Assembly (NCBI RefSeq): GCF_000498475.1
Contig: NZ_AVBI01000012.1
Location: 124,001 to 188,000 of the forward strand
Direction of reading: 5' to 3'
From: Flavobacterium cauense R2A-7
GTDB lineage: Bacteria > Bacteroidota > Bacteroidia > Flavobacteriales > Flavobacteriaceae
Length of the DNA: 64,000 nucleotides
Both the position numbers and the translations under genes were made by a program. The number at the start of each line of letters is the position of its first letter. Positions within the stretch are counted from its first letter, which is position 1. Below are positions 36,302 to 46,434 of the stretch, in pieces. Below the pieces are notes generated by a model. That model did no database searches and was not told the origin of the DNA. It worked only from the letters and a program-made list of their open reading frames with translations.

Positions 36302-37594
36302 TTAGAAATCTCTGTTTACGTCAAATGCTTCCAAGTAGTCGGCAACACGTTTCACGAAACTTCCTCCTAAAGCACCGTCCACCACTCTGTGATCGTAAGA
36401 ATGCGACAAGAACATTTTCTGACGGATTCCGATGAAATCTCCTTCCGGTGTTTCAATAACTGCCGGTACTTTACGAATAGCACCCAAAGCTAAGATTCCC
36501 ACTTGCGGTTGGTTGATAATCGGAGTTCCGAAAACCGAACCGAAAGTTCCAACATTCGTAACAGTATAAGTTCCGCCTTGTGTATCGTCTGGTTTTAATT
36601 TACCAGCTTTTGCACGGTTTCCTAAATCGTTTACCGCTTTTGCCATACCTACCAAGTTTAACTGGTCTGCATTTTTAATTACCGGCACGATTAAGTTTCC
36701 GTTTGGTAAAGCTGCTGCCATACCTAAATTGATATTTTTACGTTTAATGATAAACTCACCATCTACCGAAATATTCATTCCTGGGAAATCTTTCAAGGCT
36801 TTCGCTACCGCTTCCATGAAGATTGGCGTGAACGTTAATTTCTCTCCTTCTCTCTTTTCGAAAGCGTTTTTCACTTTGTCTCTCCATTTCACGATGTTGG
36901 TTACATCCACTTCGATGAACGACTGAACGTGCGCCGAAGTTTGCACCGAAGCCACCATGTATCCGGAAATCAGCTTACGCATTCTGTCCATTTCCACGAT
37001 TTCGTCACCACCGTTTACAGATACCGGAACCGCTTTTGGAGCTTCAACCGCTGCTTTCGGAGCTTGCGACACCGGAGCTGCTGCTGCCACAGGCTGACTG
37101 CCTCTGTTTTTGATATAATTTAAGATGTCTTCTTTATTGACTCTTCCGTCTTTCCCGGAACCTTGAATGGATTCTAATTCCGCCAAGGAAATCCCTTCTT
37201 CTTTAGCGATGTTTTTCACTAACGGAGAGAAGAATTTATCTGATTCTGAGAAATTTGCCGGAGCTGCAGTTTCTTTTGCCGCTTCAACTGTTTTAGCAAC
37301 TTCAGCAACCGGAGCCGCTACTGCCTCTGCTTTTGGAGCTTCTACCGCACCACCTTCTGTTTCAATAATAGCGATGGTTTGGCCCACTTGTACCACATCA
37401 TCCGTATTGAAAAGAATTTCCACAAGGGTTCCTGCTACTTCAGAAGGCACTTCGCTGTCAACCTTATCGGTAGCGATTTCAAGTACTGCTTCGTCCATTT
37501 CAATTTTATCTCCAACTTTCTTCAACCAGTTGGTTACCGTTGCTTCTGCAACACTTTCTCCCATTTTGGGTAATTTCAATTCAAACTTTGCCAT
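36302..37594 (-). CDS. 2-oxoacid dehydrogenase E2 (dihydrolipoamide acyltransferase)
   Basis: This 430-residue E2 transfers acyl groups from lipoyl-lysine to CoA. It has one lipoyl domain (residues 1-76, Lys44 in ATDKVDSEV), an Ala/Glu/Val-rich linker, a peripheral-subunit-binding domain (SPLVKNIAKEEGISLAELE, about 122-160) and a catalytic domain with the active-site HxxxDG as DHRVVDG near residue 405. The single lipoyl domain and the wording fit a branched-chain 2-oxoacid dehydrogenase E2 or a generic pyruvate-type E2. E1 and E3 are not adjacent, so the substrate remains open. Confidence 0.92.
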   Translation of the reverse strand: MAKFELKLPKMGESVAEATVTNWLKKVGDKIEMDEAVLEIATDKVDSEVPSEVAGTLVEILFNTDDVVQVGQTIAIIETEGGAVEAPKAEAVAAPVAEVAKTVEAAKETAAPANFSESDKFFSPLVKNIAKEEGISLAELESIQGSGKDGRVNKEDILNYIKNRGSQPVAAAAPVSQAPKAAVEAPKAVPVSVNGGDEIVEMDRMRKLISGYMVASVQTSAHVQSFIEVDVTNIVKWRDKVKNAFEKREGEKLTFTPIFMEAVAKALKDFPGMNISVDGEFIIKRKNINLGMAAALPNGNLIVPVIKNADQLNLVGMAKAVNDLGNRAKAGKLKPDDTQGGTYTVTNVGTFGSVFGTPIINQPQVGILALGAIRKVPAVIETPEGDFIGIRQKMFLSHSYDHRVVDGALGGSFVKRVADYLEAFDVNRDF

Positions 37595-37631
37595 ATCTTT
37601 AAACTAAAGTTGTGTTTTCGTATTTGGTTTG

Positions 37632-37639
37632 CAAAATTA
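37632..37639 (-). promoter_or_regulatory. -7 box TAATTTTG of the E2 gene
   Basis: Exact TAnnTTTG on the minus strand, 37 nt before the ATG; no well-spaced -33 TTG. Confidence 0.5.
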
Positions 37640-37678
37640 CTAATTATTTCGATTTATAATTTCACAATCTGTATTTTT

Positions 37679-38839
37679 TTACGCGATTTCGATTATTTCA
37701 CCCCGGTCGTTACTGCTGTTACTTCCAATCATAAAGGAAGCGGCTTCCGGAATGATTTTAAAGGTGTATCCTCTGTTTTTATTTTGCTCCAGAAAAGCGA
37801 TGATTTCCTGAAACGAAAAACTATTGTTATCCAACAAAATTTCAAGATTTTTACCCGAGAAATTCGCCTGCGAAAATAACGCATTTTCGTTAATCTCATT
37901 AAAACGAGTAACCTTTTTTTGCAGTTGGTTTTCCAATTTATTTTTCAGGTTTTCATCGGAAGAAATCAAAACATATTCCGCTATCGTATAAACAACCTGT
38001 TTCTGCTGCGATTTTTTCAATACCGAAAAGGCAAAAGCGCCCATTCGCATCAAAACATCAAACACCACCGAACCACCAAAATGCTTTTTGTAGAAAAACT
38101 GCATCGCTTCCCGAAAACGCTTCATATACGTTCCGTCGCGTACAGTACTCTCGCCTTTGTAATGAATCACAGATGTTTCGTGGAAATAATAATTCGATTT
38201 ACCCGATTTCAACACCATATAACTCAAATCGATATCGTCGGAATACATGAAACAGTTTTCATCAAAACCGCCCACTTCGAGATATACATCGCGTTTCATT
38301 ACCATAAAAGCGCCCACCAGAATATCGACTTTACCGGTTTGATTTTCCGATAAATGTTGTGCGTAATATTTATTAAAAAAAGATGATTTCGGAAAGAATT
38401 TATACAGGCCGAAGATTTTGGTGAATGCTACCCACGGCGTTGGCACACCGCGTTTGGATTCCGGTAAAAAATTTCCGGTGCCGTCGATGAGTTTACAACC
38501 AATTATACCAGTGTTCAGTTGCCAGTTTTTAGTATTCAGTATTTTTTCAAAGGTATCTTCTGCAACAACCGTGTCCGGATTTAAAATGCAGAGGTATTCG
38601 CCTTTGGCTTCCGCCACTCCTATATTATTGCCTTTCGGAAAACCGAGATTGGCTTTGTTTTCGATGAGTTTTACGTTTGGGAAACGCGTTTTCATCATTG
38701 CACAACTGTCATCTGTTGATAAATTATCCACCACAATGATTTCGCCGTCAATATTTTCGAGCGCCTTCTGTACGCTCAAAACGCATTGTTCGAGAAAATA
38801 GCGGACATTGTAGTTAAGGATGATTACGGATAACTGCAT
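37679..38839 (-). CDS. Glycosyltransferase family 2 protein
   Basis: The 386-residue GT-A enzyme begins MQLSVIILNYNVRYFLEQCV, has DNLSTDDSC, the metal-binding region LNPDTVVAEDTFE and the acceptor-site GGFDENCFMYSDDIDLSYM. Its layout matches WcaE/RfbF-like rhamnosyl- or hexosyltransferases acting on surface polysaccharide at the inner face of the membrane. The C-terminal 130 residues hold one hydrophobic stretch (RMGAFAFSVLKKS) and a variable tail. No other polysaccharide genes are nearby, so its pathway is unclear. Confidence 0.92.
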   Translation of the reverse strand: MQLSVIILNYNVRYFLEQCVLSVQKALENIDGEIIVVDNLSTDDSCAMMKTRFPNVKLIENKANLGFPKGNNIGVAEAKGEYLCILNPDTVVAEDTFEKILNTKNWQLNTGIIGCKLIDGTGNFLPESKRGVPTPWVAFTKIFGLYKFFPKSSFFNKYYAQHLSENQTGKVDILVGAFMVMKRDVYLEVGGFDENCFMYSDDIDLSYMVLKSGKSNYYFHETSVIHYKGESTVRDGTYMKRFREAMQFFYKKHFGGSVVFDVLMRMGAFAFSVLKKSQQKQVVYTIAEYVLISSDENLKNKLENQLQKKVTRFNEINENALFSQANFSGKNLEILLDNNSFSFQEIIAFLEQNKNRGYTFKIIPEAASFMIGSNSSNDRGEIIEIA

Positions 38840-38843
38840 GAAG

Positions 38844-38851
38844 CAAATATA
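38844..38851 (-). promoter_or_regulatory. -7 box TATATTTG four bases before a start codon
   Basis: Exact TAnnTTTG on the minus strand, followed by CTTC and then the GT2 ATG. If functional, the transcript would be leaderless or nearly so. Confidence 0.4.
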
Positions 38852-38898
38852 ATAGGAAAATTGGCATTTCTAAAATTCCGCTACTGAAGGAATCGTTT

Positions 38899-39417
38899 TT
38901 AGAAATAGAAGCGTTCTTTTATTTCGATGTTCCCAACCTCGTTGTTTCCGTAGAAATCGATAAAATCAATTTTAGGTTTGACCGACTTGGTAGCCGCTTT
39001 AGCGATAAACATTCGTCTGACAATCATTTTTTTACCGTTAACGATGGTTTTTACCTGCGGTTTTCCTTTGGCATCCAATTCGAGGTACAGTTTCTTTTCA
39101 GGATAGGCAACCAGCGTAAATTCGTAATGACTTTCTTTTATTTTTTTAAACGTAATACCGTAGGCAAATTTTCGCTGTACGCTGCTCAACTCTTCCTTCA
39201 CTCCGCCTTTAGTGTAAGCAATTCTGTAAATTTTAATGGGCTCTGCATCGTTTACCGTATTGTTTTCGGAAAAATTCACGTCGTACACAAAAGTATTATG
39301 ATTGTCACTGTGTTGAATATAAAACAATCGCTCGGCCGCATCCGGAGGAATGGGATAGCCTTTTTGGGCAAAACCAATAAGCTGACTGAAAAGCAGTAAT
39401 AAAACTATTTTTTTCAT
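38899..39417 (-). CDS. DUF4833 domain exported protein
   Basis: The 172-residue product has a signal peptide (MKKIVLLLLFSQLIGFAQ) and the DUF4833 pattern: RLFYIQHSDNHNTFVYDVNF, IKIYRIAYTKGGVKEELS and YGITFKKIKESHYEFTLVAYPEKKL, ending in aromatic IKERFYF. This family occurs throughout Bacteroidota without a known function. A -7 box TACCTTTG precedes it. The 290-bp divergent region to the ABC-F gene carries palindromic element copy D. Confidence 0.85.
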   Translation of the reverse strand: MKKIVLLLLFSQLIGFAQKGYPIPPDAAERLFYIQHSDNHNTFVYDVNFSENNTVNDAEPIKIYRIAYTKGGVKEELSSVQRKFAYGITFKKIKESHYEFTLVAYPEKKLYLELDAKGKPQVKTIVNGKKMIVRRMFIAKAATKSVKPKIDFIDFYGNNEVGNIEIKERFYF

Positions 39418-39444
39418 TCCGTTTGATCCAATGTTTTAACTACA

Positions 39445-39452
39445 CAAAGGTA
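39445..39452 (-). promoter_or_regulatory. -7 box TACCTTTG of the DUF4833 gene
   Basis: Exact TAnnTTTG on the minus strand, 27 nt before the ATG; no clear -33 partner. Confidence 0.5.
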
Positions 39453-39534
39453 CTCAATAATTGATTAGACGGTGTTTTTAATCCGACAAGAACGAAAGTT
39501 GTTCCGACAAAAAACACAAAAGACCTTTCCCCAA

Positions 39535-39613
39535 TAGCCCCGATGGGAGCGGCATCCTTTTCCGGTCATTGAGGCTCTCGAAATGACCGGAAAAGATACA
39601 GCGGACAGCGGGA
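39535..39613 (+). repeat. Palindromic intergenic element, copy D
   Basis: 5' arm TAGCCCCGATGGGAGCGGCATC; perfect 14-bp stem (39557-39570 with 39582-39595) around the tip GAGGCTCTCGA; 3' arm GATACAGCGGACAGCGGGAA. CCCG and CGGG at the arm ends can pair. It sits between divergent genes. Confidence 0.87.
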
Positions 39614-39684
39614 AAAAGGCCTCCAAATACATCCCAAACCATTCGCTCCAAACCGTACCATTTTTAATTCGGAATATAATAGCG

Positions 39685-39692
39685 TACTTTTG
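39685..39692 (+). promoter_or_regulatory. -7 box TACTTTTG of the ABC-F gene
   Basis: Exact TAnnTTTG. Its final TTG is in frame with the gene but cannot be the start; the GTG at 39708 lies 16 nt downstream. Confidence 0.6.
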
Positions 39693-39707
39693 CCAAAAAT
39701 TAGCATT

Positions 39708-41570
<1,863 letters not shown>

Positions 41571-41580
41571 ATTAGTGTTC

Positions 41581-41636
41581 AGTTAGCAGTTAGCAGTTAG
41601 CAGTTAGCAGTTAGCAGTTAGCAGTTAGCAGTTAGC
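41581..41636 (+). repeat. Eight perfect tandem copies of AGTTAGC
   Basis: The heptamer AGTTAGC is repeated eight times without variation, starting 10 bp after the ABC-F stop codon. It lies before a terminator hairpin, between convergent genes. Confidence 0.95.
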
Positions 41637-41663
41637 AAAGTAAAACTAAAACTGATATAAAAT

Positions 41664-41703
41664 AAAAGCCACAACAAAATCTAATTCTGTTGTGGCTTTT
41701 TTA
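41664..41703. terminator. Bidirectional terminator between ABC-F and SDR genes
   Basis: AAAAGCCACAACA (41664-41676) pairs perfectly with TGTTGTGGCTTTT (41688-41700), with A/T tracts on both sides. Confidence 0.88.
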
Positions 41704-41718
41704 TTTAGAAATGAAGTA

Positions 41719-43272
41719 TTACCAAGCAATCGGCACATAATCTTTCAAGAATTTTCCGCTCCAATGCTTTCCGGTATTAATACCATCGAATAAAGGATCC
41801 ATAACTCTTGCCGCACCGTCAACAATATCTAACGGCGGCTGAAAATCTTCTTCTTCCTGTTTTCGTTTCGCCATTTCGGCAGGATCTTCGTCGGTAACCC
41901 AGCCTGTATCGACCGCATTCATGAAAATTCCTTGTTTTGCCAATTCCCCAGCTGCCGTATGCGTTAACATATTCAGCGCTGCTTTCGCCATATTGGTGTG
42001 CGGATGGCGGGCATCTTTATATCCATGGTAAAATTTGCCTTCCATCGCCGAAACGTTGATGATGTGTTTTTGTCCCGTGTGGTCTTTTTTCATTACTTCG
42101 GCCAAACGATTGCACAACACAAAAGGCGCAACGGAATTTACCAATTGCACTTCAATCATTTCTGTGGTTTCGATTTCGCCTAATTTCAAACGCCAGCTGT
42201 TGGTTTTTCTTAAATCGACTTGTTGTAAATCGGCATCTAATTCCCCTTCAGGAAAAACCTCATTGGCCACTAATGCTTTATCAAAAGAATAGGGAATCTG
42301 TGATAATTTAGCCGATGCCCCCAACCCAATTCCCGGTTCCGGCCCGTGCCAGGTTACCGGCATATTCTCATTGGACGAAGCGCCCATAGTCAATACTTTT
42401 AATTCCTGTAAGCAATTGGTATGATCCGCCAGTAAATCTTGGACTTGCTTTGGCAATGACGACACCGGTCGCTCTTCATTTTCCATCAAATGCGTATAAA
42501 ATCCGGCCGGACGTCGCACCGTTTGCGCGGCATTATTGATCAGAATATCCAAACGTCCATATTTTTGTTCGATAAAATTGCAGAAAATCTCTACACTGGG
42601 AATGTGTCGTAAATCCAATCCGTGAATTTTCAGGCGGTGTCCCCACTCCATGAAATCCGGTTCTTTAGCAAAACGAGCTGCCGAATCCACCGGAAAACGT
42701 GTCGTCGCGATAACAGTTGCCCCGCCACGCAAAAGCATTAGCGTAATATGATACCCGATTTTCAAACGAGAACCTGTTATTACTGCTATTTGTCCTTTTA
42801 CATTGGCGGTTTGAAAACGTTTGGCGTAATTGAAATCGCCGCAATCGGTACACATGGTATCGTAAAAATGATGCAGTTTAGTAAACGAAGTTTTGCACAC
42901 ATAACAATTTCTTGGTGTTTCCAATTCCAATTGTTCCTTATTAGCCAAATCAGAAGGCGCCAGTAATTTTGGCGCTATAAAAATACTGGCTTCACGGGCA
43001 TGACGGATTCCCGTTTCCTTACGAGCCGTTTTGTCGGCATTTTCTTTTTTGCGTTTGGCGACTAATCTTCCATCTTTTTTTCTACGTGAAAGTTCGTCGC
43101 GATCCGGTCTGGAAAATTGTCCGGCCGCTTTAATCAAGGCGGTTCGCTGCTCCTTCGGAATGTCAAATATCTGGTCTGTATTGGTGTTTAATTGCGTCAA
43201 CAGCGCAATGCATTTGTCAATTTCTTCCGAAGTTATTGCCTTCGTATTTTCTGTTTCTTCCTTCTTCATCAT
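41719..43272 (-). CDS. Zinc-ribbon/SDR fusion oxidoreductase lacking the catalytic Tyr
   Basis: From the ATG at 43272 the product is 517 residues. An N-terminal helical, charged region is followed by a four-cysteine zinc-ribbon-like motif (NCYVC and later MCTDCGD, about residues 120-145). Then comes a short-chain dehydrogenase Rossmann domain ([28 protein letters not shown]). The usual YxxxK active site reads TNMAK (in [11 protein letters not shown]), so Tyr is replaced by Thr. A long insertion of about 100 residues follows the NNAA motif. The substrate is unknown. The in-frame TTG at 43338 coincides with the -33 promoter element and was rejected as start. Confidence 0.85.
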   Translation of the reverse strand: MMKKEETENTKAITSEEIDKCIALLTQLNTNTDQIFDIPKEQRTALIKAAGQFSRPDRDELSRRKKDGRLVAKRKKENADKTARKETGIRHAREASIFIAPKLLAPSDLANKEQLELETPRNCYVCKTSFTKLHHFYDTMCTDCGDFNYAKRFQTANVKGQIAVITGSRLKIGYHITLMLLRGGATVIATTRFPVDSAARFAKEPDFMEWGHRLKIHGLDLRHIPSVEIFCNFIEQKYGRLDILINNAAQTVRRPAGFYTHLMENEERPVSSLPKQVQDLLADHTNCLQELKVLTMGASSNENMPVTWHGPEPGIGLGASAKLSQIPYSFDKALVANEVFPEGELDADLQQVDLRKTNSWRLKLGEIETTEMIEVQLVNSVAPFVLCNRLAEVMKKDHTGQKHIINVSAMEGKFYHGYKDARHPHTNMAKAALNMLTHTAAGELAKQGIFMNAVDTGWVTDEDPAEMAKRKQEEEDFQPPLDIVDGAARVMDPLFDGINTGKHWSGKFLKDYVPIAW

Positions 43273-43310
43273 AAAAACAAGTATCAATCCTGGCAAAACA
43301 ACCAAGGCTG

Positions 43311-43338
43311 CAAATATAGTTTTAAAATCCGGTTTCAA
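43311..43338 (-). promoter_or_regulatory. SDR gene promoter TTG-N17-TATATTTG
   Basis: TATATTTG (43311-43318) and TTG (43336-43338) on the minus strand; the ATG at 43272 gives a leader of about 30 nt. Confidence 0.65.
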
Positions 43339-43379
43339 CTTTTTACTGCAAAAGATTGAAGGTTTCTGAAATGGCTTTG

Positions 43380-43387
43380 TATCTTCG
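43380..43387 (+). promoter_or_regulatory. Near-consensus -7 box TATCTTCG
   Basis: One mismatch to TAnnTTTG, with TTG (43356-43358) 21 bp upstream, 30 nt before the methyltransferase ATG. It is divergent from the SDR promoter. Confidence 0.4.
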
Positions 43388-43417
43388 TCGTTTCTTTGTA
43401 AAACCTTTCGCAGTACT

Positions 43418-44197
43418 ATGTTATTTCAAATCAAAGCTTATTTCAATTTCCTTTGGAATTCCAAAAATCAACATGGAGTGCATTCGCCGTTTGTATTTTC
43501 TCTGGTAACCAAATGCTTTTACGATACAAAAACAAAACCTGATTACAAAATTCTAAAAGCGTACCGAAACGATTTACTAAGCAACAAAAACACGATTGAA
43601 GTTACCGATTTCGGAGCCGGTTCGCGCGTTTTTAAATCGAATACGAGACAAATTTCAAAAATCGCACAAACTGCCGGAATTACGCCAAAGCGTGCCGAAT
43701 TACTATACCGAATCGTTCGTTATTTCCAACCGGAAACCATTTTAGAAATCGGGACTTCTTTAGGATTGGCAACCTCTGCCCTTGCCTTGGGAAATCCGAA
43801 AGCAAAAATCACCACTTTGGAAGGCTGTCAGGAGACTTCAGGCGTGGCACAAAAACAGTTTGCAAAATTCAAATTGAACAATATCGAAACTGTTGTTACC
43901 GAGTTTACAACACATTTCGAAAATTATCAATTATCAACTGTCAATTATCAACTAATTTACTTCGACGGCAATCATTCCAAACAAGCTACTTTAGATTATT
44001 TCGAACTGCTTTTGCCCACCATTACCAACGAAACGGTTTGGATTTTCGACGACATTCACTGGTCCGAAGGCATGGAAGAAGCTTGGGAAATCATCAAAAA
44101 TCACCCGAAAGTTACCGTTACAATTGACACTTTTCAATGGGGATTGGTTTTCTTTCGTTATGAACAGGAAAAGGAACATTTCAGCATTCGGACATAA
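43418..44197 (+). CDS. Class I SAM-dependent methyltransferase
   Basis: The 259-residue protein shows the Rossmann-type SAM-binding core ([21 protein letters not shown], then [11 protein letters not shown], with [20 protein letters not shown] and [16 protein letters not shown]). This arrangement resembles O-methyltransferase family 3/Methyltransf_24 proteins. An N-terminal region ([18 protein letters not shown]) is typical of flavobacterial homologues. The substrate is unknown. The gene is divergent from the SDR gene and followed by a terminator. Confidence 0.88.
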   Translation: MLFQIKAYFNFLWNSKNQHGVHSPFVFSLVTKCFYDTKTKPDYKILKAYRNDLLSNKNTIEVTDFGAGSRVFKSNTRQISKIAQTAGITPKRAELLYRIVRYFQPETILEIGTSLGLATSALALGNPKAKITTLEGCQETSGVAQKQFAKFKLNNIETVVTEFTTHFENYQLSTVNYQLIYFDGNHSKQATLDYFELLLPTITNETVWIFDDIHWSEGMEEAWEIIKNHPKVTVTIDTFQWGLVFFRYEQEKEHFSIRT

Positions 44198-44325
44198 GTG
44201 GAAAAATGGTCTTTTTTTTAACAAAGATATAACATCTGAAAACCAATACAATTCACTGGAAATCAATAATTTTAAATTGCTTTAGATTACATCTGCAGAT
44301 GGTTAACAGCAAATACTTTTTTTAG

Positions 44326-44357
44326 GCTTCCCGCTTTATAAACGGGGAGCTTTTTTA
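44326..44357 (+). terminator. Terminator in the 44198-44445 gap
   Basis: GCTTCCCG (44326-44333) pairs with CGGGGAGC (44343-44350) with one G-T pair, then TTTTTT. It lies about 130 nt after the methyltransferase stop. Confidence 0.8.
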
Positions 44358-44445
44358 TTTCCCTGTAACAAAACGTAAAAAATTTCTACTTATATCCGTA
44401 TAAAACCCGTTTTTGTACTTTTAAAAACTGAAAAAGCCAGACACC

Positions 44446-45135
44446 ATGTCAAAAACCATTATAGAAATAAAAGGAATTACCAGAGATTTTCCCTTAGGAA
44501 ACGAAACCGTTTACGTTTTAAAAGGCATCGATTTACACATCAACAAAGGCGAATATGTAGCCTTGATGGGGCCTTCGGGATCCGGAAAATCAACTTTAAT
44601 GAATATTTTAGGTTGTCTGGACACACCCACTTCAGGTTCGTATGTTTTAAACGGAAAAGACGTGAGCAAAATGGAAGACGATGAACTGGCTGAAATCCGC
44701 AACAAAGAAATCGGTTTCGTATTCCAAACCTTTAACCTTTTACCCAGAACCACAGCGTTGGACAATGTCGCCTTACCCATGGTGTATGCCGGTCATGGAA
44801 AAGACGACCGAAACAAACGTGCCACTCAGGTACTCACCCAAGTTGGTTTATCCGACCGTATGGACCACAAACCCAACCAGCTTTCCGGAGGTCAGCGTCA
44901 GCGTGTAGCGGTAGCTAGAGCTTTGGTAAATCATCCTTCCATTATTTTAGCTGATGAACCCACAGGAAACCTGGACAGTAAAACTTCCGTGGAGATTATG
45001 AGCCTTTTCGACGAAATTCATGCCAACGGAAATACTGTAATTCTGGTAACCCACGAAGAAGATATTGCCAAACATGCGCATAGAATCATCCGTTTGAAAG
45101 ATGGTATTATCGAAAGCGACAATCCTAATAGATAG
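44446..45135 (+). CDS. ABC transporter ATP-binding protein, LolD/MacB type
   Basis: The 229-residue ATPase has Walker [16 protein letters not shown] (near residue 42), the signature [15 protein letters not shown], Walker [14 protein letters not shown] and the H loop [13 protein letters not shown]. The GNLDSKT wording is typical of the MacB/LolD/FtsE-like group that works with FtsX-fold permeases. No permease gene is adjacent, so the partner is elsewhere. Its stop codon is followed at once by a CAGT-rich repetitive stretch. Confidence 0.92.
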   Translation: MSKTIIEIKGITRDFPLGNETVYVLKGIDLHINKGEYVALMGPSGSGKSTLMNILGCLDTPTSGSYVLNGKDVSKMEDDELAEIRNKEIGFVFQTFNLLPRTTALDNVALPMVYAGHGKDDRNKRATQVLTQVGLSDRMDHKPNQLSGGQRQRVAVARALVNHPSIILADEPTGNLDSKTSVEIMSLFDEIHANGNTVILVTHEEDIAKHAHRIIRLKDGIIESDNPNR

Positions 45136-45165
45136 CAGATTACAGTTATCAGTCAACAGGAAACA
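45136..45165 (+). repeat. CAGT-rich array after the ABC ATPase stop codon
   Basis: Imperfect units (CAGATTA, CAGTTAT, CAGTCAA, CAGGAAA) begin directly after the TAG. Confidence 0.5.
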
Positions 45166-45273
45166 GATTGTAGAAAAAGACTGCTTAAAAATCCGCGGTG
45201 CTCACATCCGTTTTATCGGCGTTCCATATATATTACTTTGAAGCGAATCGCTTGGGATTTATCAGGATACCTT

Positions 45274-45317
45274 GTTCCCGCTTTCCACTTTACTTCGTGC
45301 CGTTGCAATCGGGGCTA
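45274..45317 (-). repeat. Palindromic intergenic element, copy E (no hairpin)
   Basis: On the minus strand the 5' arm TAGCCCCGATTGCAACGGCA and the 3' arm GTGGAAAGCGGGAAC are present, with only a few bases between instead of the long hairpin. CCCG and CGGG at the arm ends can still pair. Confidence 0.65.
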
Positions 45318-45354
45318 AACTGTTTTTGTCTTTTATTCTTGGAAACTCCTCGAA

Positions 45355-45397
45355 AAACTCTGTAACTTAGCGACTCTGTAACTCAGCAACTAAAAAA
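45355..45397 (+). repeat. ACT-octamer array in front of the adenosyltransferase start
   Basis: Units ACTCTGTA, ACTTAGCG, ACTCTGTA, ACTCAGCA and ACT run up to the A-rich stretch before the ATG. It can also be read as 2.2 copies of a 16-mer. The leader is nearly the same as that of the FAH gene. Confidence 0.8.
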
Positions 45398-45970
45398 ATG
45401 AAAGTATATACCAAAACCGGTGATAAAGGAACCACGGCCCTATTCGGCGGTACCCGCGTTCCCAAACACCACATCCGCATCGAAAGCTACGGCACCGTAG
45501 ACGAACTGAATTCCTATATCGGTTTAATCCGCGATCAGGACATCAATCCGTTGTATAAAAACGTTTTAATCGAAATCCAGGACCGCTTGTTTACCGTGGG
45601 TGCCATTTTAGCCACACCACCCGAAAAAGAAATTCTTAAAAACGGGCAACAACGCCTAAACATTAACAGAATTTCCGATGAAGACATTACTTTATTGGAA
45701 AACGAAATTGACAACATGGATCAGGCTTTACCACCCATGACGCATTTTGTATTGCCAGGCGGCCACACCACCGTGTCATATTGTCATATTGCGCGCTGTG
45801 TATGCCGTCGTGCCGAGCGTTTAGCTACTCAATTACATGAAATTGAAGTCATCGACGAGATGGTTTTAACCTATCTAAACCGACTTTCTGACTACCTTTT
45901 TGTCTTGGCACGAAAGTTGTCCCATGACCTGCACGCTGACGAAGTGAAATGGATTCCCAGAAAGCAGTAA
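45398..45970 (+). CDS. PduO-type ATP:cob(I)alamin adenosyltransferase
   Basis: This 190-residue enzyme makes adenosylcobalamin, the cofactor of methylmalonyl-CoA mutase. The N-terminal MKVYTKTGDKGTTALFGG and the helical core with SYGTVDELNSYIGL, HFVLPGGHTTVSYCHIARCVCRRAER and YLNRLSDYLFVLAR are diagnostic for the PduO/MMAB family rather than CobA/BtuR. It is not in an operon with mutase genes, but the acyl-CoA carboxylase and MeaB in the same window serve the same pathway. The leader is an ACT array and the stop codon lies in a CAGT array. Confidence 0.93.
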   Translation: MKVYTKTGDKGTTALFGGTRVPKHHIRIESYGTVDELNSYIGLIRDQDINPLYKNVLIEIQDRLFTVGAILATPPEKEILKNGQQRLNINRISDEDITLLENEIDNMDQALPPMTHFVLPGGHTTVSYCHIARCVCRRAERLATQLHEIEVIDEMVLTYLNRLSDYLFVLARKLSHDLHADEVKWIPRKQ

Positions 45971-45998
45971 TCAGTGGTCAGTATGCAGTAATCAGTTT
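45965..45998 (+). repeat. CAGT array containing the adenosyltransferase stop codon
   Basis: GCAGTAAT, CAGTGGT, CAGTATG, CAGTAAT and CAGTTTT follow each other; the TAA stop is part of the first unit. Confidence 0.6.
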
Positions 45999-46070
45999 TA
46001 TGTAAACAACTGTAAACCAAATACTAAAAAGCAACGTTCTTAACTTTTTTTAAAATAAAAGAAATTTTAC

Positions 46071-46100
46071 TTGATTTTTTCAGTATAAAATTTATTTTTG
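46071..46100 (+). promoter_or_regulatory. DUF2795 gene promoter TTG-N19-TATTTTTG
   Basis: TTG (46071-46073) and TATTTTTG (46093-46100) with 19-bp spacing; the ATG is 24 nt downstream. Confidence 0.75.
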
Positions 46101-46124
46101 CATAAAACTATAAATCAATCAAAG

Positions 46125-46346
46125 ATGTATTGGACATTAGAATTGGCGTCTTATTTAAGTGATGCCCCGTGGCCAGCCACAAAAGATGAACTTATCGACT
46201 ATGCTATCCGAACAGGAGCTCCATTGGAAGTAGTGGAAAACCTGCAATCGATAGAGGATGAAGGTGAGATCTACGAATCGATGGAAGAGATATGGCCTGA
46301 TTATCCAACAGACGAAGATTATCTTTGGAACGAGGATGAATATTAA
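46125..46346 (+). CDS. DUF2795 family small acidic protein
   Basis: From the ATG at 46125 the protein is 73 residues: MYWTLELASYLSDAPWPATK, a helical DUF2795 core (LIDYAIRTGAPLEVVENLQS) and a very acidic aromatic tail (EIWPDYPTDEDYLWNEDEY). The family is highly conserved in Flavobacteriaceae and placed just before secA, as here. No function is established. It has a consensus promoter and its own terminator. A longer form from a TTG at 46098 was rejected because that TTG is inside the promoter. Confidence 0.9.
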   Translation: MYWTLELASYLSDAPWPATKDELIDYAIRTGAPLEVVENLQSIEDEGEIYESMEEIWPDYPTDEDYLWNEDEY

Positions 46347-46361
46347 AAAATAAACACAGCG

Positions 46362-46390
46362 AAAAAGTCTCTCAGGAGGCTTTTTTTTTG
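46362..46390 (+). terminator. Terminator between the DUF2795 gene and secA
   Basis: AAAAAGTCTC and GAGGCTTTTT pair (one G-T), followed by a T run that leads into the secA promoter. Confidence 0.75.
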
Positions 46391-46392
46391 TG

Positions 46393-46400
46393 TAAATTTG
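46393..46400 (+). promoter_or_regulatory. secA -7 box TAAATTTG
   Basis: Exact TAnnTTTG right after the terminator T run, 34 nt before the secA ATG; no spaced TTG is visible. Confidence 0.5.
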
Positions 46401-46434
46401 CACACATTATATAGAATATAAACCAAACCAGATT

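Noticed and set aside
37167..37607. Plus-strand ORF of 146 codons rich in Ser/Ala/Thr
   Set aside because: It is antisense to the Ala/Val/Glu-rich linker and lipoyl domain of the E2 gene; its composition is explained by that.
41581..41636. Possible CRISPR-like array
   Set aside because: The heptamer copies are contiguous with no spacers and no cas genes are present; it is a simple tandem repeat.
44289..44302. CATCTGCAGATG palindrome as an operator
   Set aside because: A 12-bp palindrome near a terminator with no second copy; too little to call a regulatory site.
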